Source: Croceibacterium_B sp963811255 (GTDB lineage Bacteria; Pseudomonadota; Alphaproteobacteria; Sphingomonadales; Sphingomonadaceae). From it: a stretch of 64,000 nt of DNA. Positions 59,278 to 64,000 of this stretch are shown one piece after another. The position numbers and the translations under genes were made by a program. The notes beneath the pieces were generated by a model, which was given only the letters and a program-made list of their open reading frames with translations, was not told the DNA's origin and made no database searches. Within the stretch, counting starts at the first letter, position 1. Each line of letters opens with the position of its first letter. The stretch lies in the NCBI GenBank assembly GCA_963811255.1, contig CAWEQI010000004.1, forward strand, positions 62,001 through 126,000, read 5' to 3'.

Positions 59278-60403
59278 GTGATCAAGACCACCCATGTCGG
59301 CAGCCTTCCGAGAGGACCGGAGCTGGTTCCGCTGCTGCTCGCACGCGATCGCGGCGAGCCCTACGACGCCGCCAAGTTCGACCATGTGGTTCAGGCCGCA
59401 GTGGACGACGTCGGTGGCGCGACAGGTCGAGGCCGGCGTGTCGATCGTCAGCGACGGCGAGATGGGCAAGGTCGGCTATTCGACCTACGTGATCGAGCGT
59501 CTCTCCGGCTTCGGCGGGCACACTCCGCGCAAGCCGGCGAAGGACCTCGCACAAGTGCCCGAGCTGGCCAAGAAGCTGTCGCACATCATGGGCAGCCAGG
59601 AATTCACCCGCGCCTCGGCCATCGCCAAGATCGAACTGGTCAATCTGCAGCCGCTCCACGACGACATCCGCCGCTTCAAAGCCGCCCTCGAACGCCACGG
59701 CAGCGGCGCCGAGGCGTTCATGAACTCGGCCAGCCCCGGGCTCATCACCGCCTTCCAGCCCAACCGGTTCTATCCCAGCCACGAAGCTTATCTCGCCGAC
59801 CTGGTCGAGGCGATGCGGCCCGAATACGAGACGATCGTCGAGGCCGGCTTCTACCTGCAGCTCGATTGCCCGGACCTGGCGATGAGCCGCCACACCGGCT
59901 ACCAGGATCTCAGCGACGCGGAGTTCCTCAAGGTCGCGGCCGCCAACGTCGAGGCGCTCAACGCCGCCACCGCCGGTATCCCGCCCGAAAAGCTCAGGAT
60001 GCACGTTTGCTGGGGCAATTACGAAGGCCCGCACGACTTCGACATTCCGCTCGAGAAGATCATCAACATCGTCTTGGACGCGCGGCCCGCGACGATCCTG
60101 TTCGAAGCGGCCAACCCGCGCCATGAGCACGAATGGATCGTCTGGAAGGCCGCCGACCTCGATGGCAAGATTCTCGCTCCCGGCTTGGTCGACAGCTGTT
60201 CGAACTACCTCGAAACTCCCGAATTGATCGCCCAACGGATCGAACACTTCGCTGGCATCGTCGGCAAGGAGCGGGTGATCGCCAGCACCGATTGCGGCTT
60301 CGGCACCTTCGCCGGCTACGGCAAGATCGACCCGGCGGTCGCCTGGAAGAAGCTTGCCAACTTGCGTGCCGGGGCGGACATAGCCGACGGGAGGATCGCC
60401 TAG
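59278..60403 (+). pseudogene. MetE-like (cobalamin-independent methionine synthase C-terminal type) protein, single frameshift
   Basis: A barrel protein of the MetE catalytic-domain family. It begins IKTTHVGSLPRGPELVPLLL in one frame and continues RQVEAGVSIVSDGEMGKVG in the next. Dropping one G near 59412-59414 (GTCGGTGGCG) joins the two. Zinc ligands expected in the family are present: His and Cys of MHVCWGNYEGP, a Glu near FEAANPRHEHE, and Cys of ASTDCGFGTFAG. About 374 residues when repaired. Such stand-alone domains move methyl groups to thiols. The start is GTG 59278. It is followed 2 bases later by an IclR regulator. Confidence 0.84.
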
Positions 60404-60405
60404 CC

Positions 60406-61167
60406 ATGGCCAGCAACGGCCCGCCCGGGACTCAGTCGAGTCAGGTTAAGTCGGCCACCCGCACACTCGACATCATCGAGTACGTCGTCGCCCATCCGCG
60501 ACCGCTGGTGGCGCAGGAGATCGCCACTGCGCTAGGCATCCCGGTGTCGAGCCTGTCGTACCTGTTGGCGACGCTGGTCGAGCGCGATTACCTGGTGCGC
60601 GAGGGCCGCCGCTATTCGCCGGGGCCCGGGCTCGAGCGGCTGCAGATGCACGCCGAGGCTTACTCGCTCGCGGACCGCGCCGCGCCGCTGGTGCGCACCT
60701 TGCGCGTCCAGCTGAACGAAACGGCCAGCTTCTTCGTCCGCGAAGGCTGGGAGGTCGAGGCGCTGGTGACCGAATCCAGCGAGCAGGCGCTGCGCTATGC
60801 GGTGCCGACCGGCAACCGGCTGCCGATGCATGCGCTCGCTTCGGGCAAGGCGCTGCTGGCGAAGCTGACCGACGCCGAGCTCGACCGCTATTTCACCGAG
60901 GCGGAGCGCCCGCGCTTCACCCCTTCGACCATCACCGAAGAGAAGGCGCTGCGCAAGGAAATCGCCCACGTGCGCAAGACCGGCATCGCCGCGACCGACG
61001 AGGAATTCAGCCTCGGGATCATCGGCATCGGCCGCGCGGTATCGATGGGCGGTGAAACCGTCGGCGCGCTCTCGGTGGCAATCCCCAAGGCCCGCTGCGA
61101 CGACGAAATCCGGCGCCGGATCGAGGACTTGCTCGAACGCACCGCAGGGCTGCTGGAGACCGCCTGA
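60406..61167 (+). CDS. IclR family transcriptional regulator
   Basis: A 253-residue IclR regulator. The winged helix is SATRTLDIIEYVVAHP, VAQEIATALGIPVSSLSYLL (recognition region) and LVERDYLVREGRRYSPG. The effector domain follows, with MHALASGKALLAKL and TGIAATDEEFSLGIIGIG, the signature of the family. IclR proteins bind small aromatic or organic acids. It lies 2 bases after the MetE-like gene and probably controls it or the neighbouring catabolic genes. A long upstream open frame is a shadow. Confidence 0.93.
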   Translation: MASNGPPGTQSSQVKSATRTLDIIEYVVAHPRPLVAQEIATALGIPVSSLSYLLATLVERDYLVREGRRYSPGPGLERLQMHAEAYSLADRAAPLVRTLRVQLNETASFFVREGWEVEALVTESSEQALRYAVPTGNRLPMHALASGKALLAKLTDAELDRYFTEAERPRFTPSTITEEKALRKEIAHVRKTGIAATDEEFSLGIIGIGRAVSMGGETVGALSVAIPKARCDDEIRRRIEDLLERTAGLLETA

Positions 61168-61174
61168 GGCGTCC

Positions 61175-62362
61175 TCAGGGCCGCTCGCGCACGTCCTCCA
61201 GCTCTTCGCCCAGGTCCGCGCCTTGCTGGCCGGTGATTTCGTAAAGCGCTTCGAACGGCTTGCCGTCCGCCGCCAGTCTCTCGATCCGCTCGGGCAGCTT
61301 CGCCGCCATGGCCAGGGGCGCCACGCCGCGCAGGGCGGTGTCGCGTTCACCGGAAATGATCCCCACCAGGGCTCCGCCAGGCTGGCGGAAGCGGGCGATG
61401 TAGCCGTAATCCTGATAATACTGCGCCGTCGGCAGGGCGAGCGTTTCGCCGCTGACGAAGCGCCGTCCGGTGACCATGTCGACCAGCTCGTCGTAGGTCT
61501 CGCCGACGGCGAAGTTGGAATCGGTGAAGTTGACGTCCTGGATCATGCCCATGCCGCTGATCAGGCCGACGTAGATCACGTTGCGGTTGCGCAAGGTGTC
61601 GCTGTCGACTTGCGAAGCCGGGATGATCGACACCGGCTGCCGCGCCTGCGAAATCACCGGCATCACCGCCCGCAGCGCATAGGCGCTGGAGACCGGCAGG
61701 TAGGTTAGGCCCATATCTTCGGTGTCGCCATAGCGCCGCGGGTCCGCCGCCTGCGCCCGGGCCAGGTCGGTCTTGGAATTGATCGAAAAGTCGCGGATCA
61801 TCCGATCGACTTCGGGCCGGTCGTGTTCGGTTTTGCCGAAGATGTAATAGTCGCCGACGACGATCACTGTCGGCCGGTCGGACTCTATGAACGGCCGCCA
61901 AATCGCGTTGACCGGCGCGGGATCGACGCCGCCGCGGACCTCGTGCCCGGCGAGGAACGCGCCGGCGAGGGCGAGGAGCAGCAGCAGCGGCAGGACGGCC
62001 GCCTTGAGGCGTGCCCGGTACGGCCGCGCCGCGACCTGCTCGCACGCGTCGTCCTCGAAGCGCAGGGCATAAGTGCCGGCGGGCAGGATCAGGCGCCCGC
62101 CGCCGTGGTTGCCGCCGTCGTAATACTGCTCGAGGCGCTTGCGCAGGCGATGGACGTAAACCCGGGCGGTCGCGTCGTCGGGTTCGGCCGCGGCCTGACC
62201 GACCACCGTTTCGGCAATCTCGGCCTGGCTCGCCGGCTCGGATTCGGGCCCCCGCGCGGCGAGGAAATCGAACAGCTCGCGCAAGCGACCCGAGCGGCCG
62301 ACCAGCCCGCTTTCGCGAATCCGCTCGACTTCGTTCATGAAGGCCGGGTCGAAAGCGTTCAT
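61175..62362 (-). CDS. Membrane-anchored winged-helix regulator (ToxR/CadC-like)
   Basis: A 395-residue one-component regulator. The N-terminal OmpR/PhoB-like winged helix (about 20-105) has QAEIAETVVGQ, ARVYVHRLRKRLEQYY and ILPAGTYALRF. One membrane segment follows (AAVLPLLLLLALAGAFLAG, about 119-137). The periplasmic domain (about 140-390) resembles a substrate-binding fold (TVIVVGDYYIFGK, VIYVGLISGMG). It would sense a periplasmic signal and act on DNA directly. Two tandem 10-base repeats lie just upstream of its start. ATG 62362 is the first start; it diverges from the cytochrome gene. Confidence 0.86.
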   Translation of the reverse strand: MNAFDPAFMNEVERIRESGLVGRSGRLRELFDFLAARGPESEPASQAEIAETVVGQAAAEPDDATARVYVHRLRKRLEQYYDGGNHGGGRLILPAGTYALRFEDDACEQVAARPYRARLKAAVLPLLLLLALAGAFLAGHEVRGGVDPAPVNAIWRPFIESDRPTVIVVGDYYIFGKTEHDRPEVDRMIRDFSINSKTDLARAQAADPRRYGDTEDMGLTYLPVSSAYALRAVMPVISQARQPVSIIPASQVDSDTLRNRNVIYVGLISGMGMIQDVNFTDSNFAVGETYDELVDMVTGRRFVSGETLALPTAQYYQDYGYIARFRQPGGALVGIISGERDTALRGVAPLAMAAKLPERIERLAADGKPFEALYEITGQQGADLGEELEDVRERP

Positions 62363-62380
62363 CCTTGGCGGAATTCCTTG

Positions 62381-62400
62381 TGTAACGCCGTGTAACGCGC
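62381..62400. promoter_or_regulatory. Tandem 10-base direct repeat, possible OmpR/PhoB-type box
   Basis: TGTAACGCCG followed directly by TGTAACGCGC, one helical turn apart, 18 bases upstream of the winged-helix regulator start. PhoB/OmpR-type domains bind head-to-tail repeats of this spacing, so it may be an autoregulatory site that also serves the divergent cytochrome gene. Confidence 0.55.
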
Positions 62401-62561
62401 GATTACCGTAATTAACTTGGTTTGGCGAGCGCCGCTGTCAAAGAGAGAGAACTGGGTCTGGCCGGATGCCCTTCAGCCTGCGAACCCTATGGATTTCTGG
62501 CGCGCAACAGCGGGTAACAGCTGCCGGGCGGCTCGGCCGTTCCGCAGGGGAGGGAATGCGG

Positions 62562-63137
62562 ATGAACAAGTTGGCGTTAATGGCGCTGCCGGCCCTGCTG
62601 CTGGCAACCGGGTGCTCGAAGCAGCAGGCGCAGCCCGCTCCGCAAGCCACCCTGCACCAGATCATGAAGACCGAAGTCGACCCGCGCGCCGACGACGTCT
62701 GGGCGGTCGGCAATGCGCACATGAGCAAGGACGCCGGGCTCGACGGTTCGACGATGACCGACGCCGACTGGGCCAAGCTCGCGAGCACGGCGCAGAACCT
62801 GAAGCAGGCGGCGCAGGACTTGGCGTCGCTACCCGATCCGATCACGGTCGTCGCGCCCGGCGGCAAGATCGCCTATCAGGACGACCCCGGCGGGGACAAA
62901 CCGGAAGCGGTCCAGCAGAATGTCGACAAGGATCCGCAGGGGGTGCGCGATCTCGCGAACGCGCTGTCCCGCCATATGGACAGCCTGATCGCCGCGGCCA
63001 ACAAGCACGACGCCAAGGCAGCCGGCACGCTGCTCAACCAGCTCGACGGCGTGTGCGAGAGTTGTCACGTCAAGTACTGGTACCCGTCGCAGAAGGCGCT
63101 GATCGAATCCCTCAACAAGACCAACCTGGGCACTTAG
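62562..63137 (+). CDS. c-type cytochrome lipoprotein
   Basis: A 191-residue protein with a lipoprotein signal (MNKLALMALPALLLATGC) and a four-helix-bundle-like mature part. It ends with GVCESCHVKYWYPSQK, a CxxCH haem site close to the C-terminus as in class II cytochromes c. The axial ligand would be a residue near the N-terminus. It is anchored in the envelope and probably carries electrons. ATG 62562 has AGGGGAGGGA upstream; ATG 62556 is two codons earlier. It diverges from the membrane-anchored regulator. Confidence 0.87.
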   Translation: MNKLALMALPALLLATGCSKQQAQPAPQATLHQIMKTEVDPRADDVWAVGNAHMSKDAGLDGSTMTDADWAKLASTAQNLKQAAQDLASLPDPITVVAPGGKIAYQDDPGGDKPEAVQQNVDKDPQGVRDLANALSRHMDSLIAAANKHDAKAAGTLLNQLDGVCESCHVKYWYPSQKALIESLNKTNLGT

Positions 63138-63155
63138 ACAGGGTTCTCCGCCTCG

Positions 63156-63770
63156 TTACCGGCCGACCGGGGCGCCGGGCGGCAGTTTGAAGGAAACGGC
63201 GTCGCTCGGCGGCGGCTGGTCCGGCGGCGGAGTTTGCTTGGTCCCCCTTCCGAACGTGACTTCCGGTTTCTTGTTTGGCGCGGCCTCCGCCCCCACGGCC
63301 GCCGACTCGCGGCCGTAAGTGCGCGCGGGATCCCACGGCCCAAGCGGAGCCCCGGCTTTGACACGCTGAAGCGTGTAGGGCGCGAGCCCGGTGCCGACAT
63401 AGGTCATCCGCACGGCGTCAGGGTCGAGCATCCGGAAATCGAAGATGTCGGGGATCGCCCCGGGCCGCGGGTCGTCGAAGCTGATTTCGATCCCGTTGTC
63501 GTTGGGCAGGACGATGCCGGTCGCCGAGTGGACTTCATGGACGGGGCCCGACACCTTGCGGAAATGGTTCCCGTCGCTGGCGAAGGTGCCGGGTCGGCTC
63601 CAGGTGGCGCGCCACTTCCCTTTCGCGCCCTGCGTCAGGTCGAAGCGGAAGATAGTGGTGCCGTCCATTTGCAGCGCCCACGATCCGGCAAGCGACCCGT
63701 CGGCAGGCGATTGCCCTGCCGCTGGAGCGGCCGCCAACAGCGCAAGCGGGACGAGAAGGCGCGCGAACAT
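63156..63770 (-). CDS. Secreted hypothetical protein
   Basis: A 204-residue protein with a signal peptide (MFARLLVPLALLAAAPAAG, cleavage near AAG-QS). The mature part is beta-rich (GSWALQMDGTTIFRFDLTQ, KWRATWSRPGTF, GIEISFDDPRPG, VRMTYVGTGLAPYTLQRV), like a lipocalin-type fold. It has a proline-rich tail (KQTPPPDQPPPSD). No catalytic motif is seen and the family is not recognised. It converges on the cytochrome gene with 18 bases between stops. Confidence 0.75.
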   Translation of the reverse strand: MFARLLVPLALLAAAPAAGQSPADGSLAGSWALQMDGTTIFRFDLTQGAKGKWRATWSRPGTFASDGNHFRKVSGPVHEVHSATGIVLPNDNGIEISFDDPRPGAIPDIFDFRMLDPDAVRMTYVGTGLAPYTLQRVKAGAPLGPWDPARTYGRESAAVGAEAAPNKKPEVTFGRGTKQTPPPDQPPPSDAVSFKLPPGAPVGR

Positions 63771-63801
63771 GCTCTCCAGTTAGCCGAAAACGGCCGCGCA
63801 C

Positions 63802-63838
63802 AAAAGCAAAGGGCGGCCCGCATGCGAGCCGCCCTTCG
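63802..63838 (-). terminator. Intrinsic terminator for the partial minus-strand gene
   Basis: GGGCGGC (63811-63817) pairs with GCCGCCC (63828-63834) around a ten-base loop. Read on the minus strand, the stem is followed by TTTGCTTTTG, a usable T-tract, and it lies 25 bases past the stop of the gene ending at 63863. Confidence 0.78.
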
Positions 63839-63862
63839 TTGCCATTGCGCGATCGGTGCGGC

Positions 63863-64000
63863 TCAGGCCGACACGGTCTCGCTGACGCCAACGCCGGTGT
63901 GGCGCCAGCCCTCGGCGTAAGCATCGCGCGCGGTCTCCGAGTAGGGGACCGGCGAGACGATCGCCTTGATCTCGACCTGCTCGTGCGGCTCGACGGTTGG
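63863..64000 (-). CDS. C-terminal fragment of an unidentified gene
   Basis: The last 45 residues of a minus-strand gene that continues past the window edge. The visible part contains VEIKAIVSPVPYSETARDAY and ends GVGVSETVSA before a TGA at 63863-63865. A terminator hairpin follows. The fragment is too short to assign a family. Confidence 0.7.
   Translation of the reverse strand, partial: PTVEPHEQVEIKAIVSPVPYSETARDAYAEGWRHTGVGVSETVSA

Overview
The window is a high-GC stretch of chromosome that looks like an alphaproteobacterium of the sphingomonad group (Novosphingobium, Sphingobium or Sphingopyxis-like). The reasons are: many GTG and TTG starts behind strong Shine-Dalgarno runs; a TonB-dependent receptor; an EcfG-type GGAAC..CGTT promoter; dense C/G-rich palindromic REP-like repeats between genes; and a large stock of aromatic-catabolism enzymes (carotenoid-cleavage/lignostilbene dioxygenases, Rieske oxygenase, GMC oxidoreductases, DUF3237 proteins, NTF2/SnoaL-like proteins, SDRs). 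I see no rRNA, tRNA, CRISPR array, insertion sequence or integrase. No gene-free stretch exceeds about 250 bases.

Layout. 1-2.7 kb: a catabolic module (partial GMC oxidoreductase, DUF3237 protein, SnoaL-like protein, SDR). 2.8-11.4 kb: a sensory locus in which a 1793-residue cytoplasmic poly-HAMP hybrid kinase is translationally coupled to a second hybrid kinase, with a divergent winged-helix regulator and two small DUF5985 membrane proteins. 11.4-13.5 kb: a Rieske oxygenase and a formate/nitrite-type transporter. 13.7-21.5 kb: a chemosensory operon cheA-cheW-cheY-cheB-cheR followed by a GGDEF-EAL protein and a chemoreceptor, with no flagellar genes. 21.5-26.2 kb: small HTH and membrane proteins, a SnoaL-like protein diverging from a carotenoid oxygenase, and a phage-type spanin pair. 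26.2-35.3 kb: an ALDH-ADH-esterase operon, two hydrophilic stress-type proteins, a TonB receptor, an RlpA-like protein and a frameshifted ALDH. 35.4-48.9 kb: a PQQ quinohemoprotein dehydrogenase, an NmrA-like protein, a feruloyl esterase/tannase, a VAO/4-cresol-dehydrogenase-type flavocytochrome pair, an SDR, an MFS carrier, a MarR regulator and a lignostilbene dioxygenase. 48.9-54 kb: mixed envelope and membrane genes. 54.2-58 kb: a second GMC-SnoaL-SDR-DUF3237 module. 58-64 kb: two frameshifted genes, an IclR regulator, a membrane-anchored winged-helix regulator, a c-type cytochrome lipoprotein, a secreted protein and one partial gene.

How the genes may work together. The enzyme set fits catabolism of lignin-derived biaryls or stilbenes. 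GMC, Zn-ADH, PQQ-ADH and ALDH enzymes would oxidise side-chain alcohols to acids. DUF3237 proteins may decarboxylate them to stilbenes, as I recall for PhcF/PhcG of Sphingobium SYK-6. The lignostilbene dioxygenase would split the stilbene, and Rieske, ALDH and flavocytochrome enzymes would process the monomers. This pathway is inference. The strongest regulatory signal is a palindrome TAAC-N4-GTTA placed near the middle of four divergent promoters in this catabolic region. One copy lies in front of the MarR gene, which makes MarR the leading candidate regulator.
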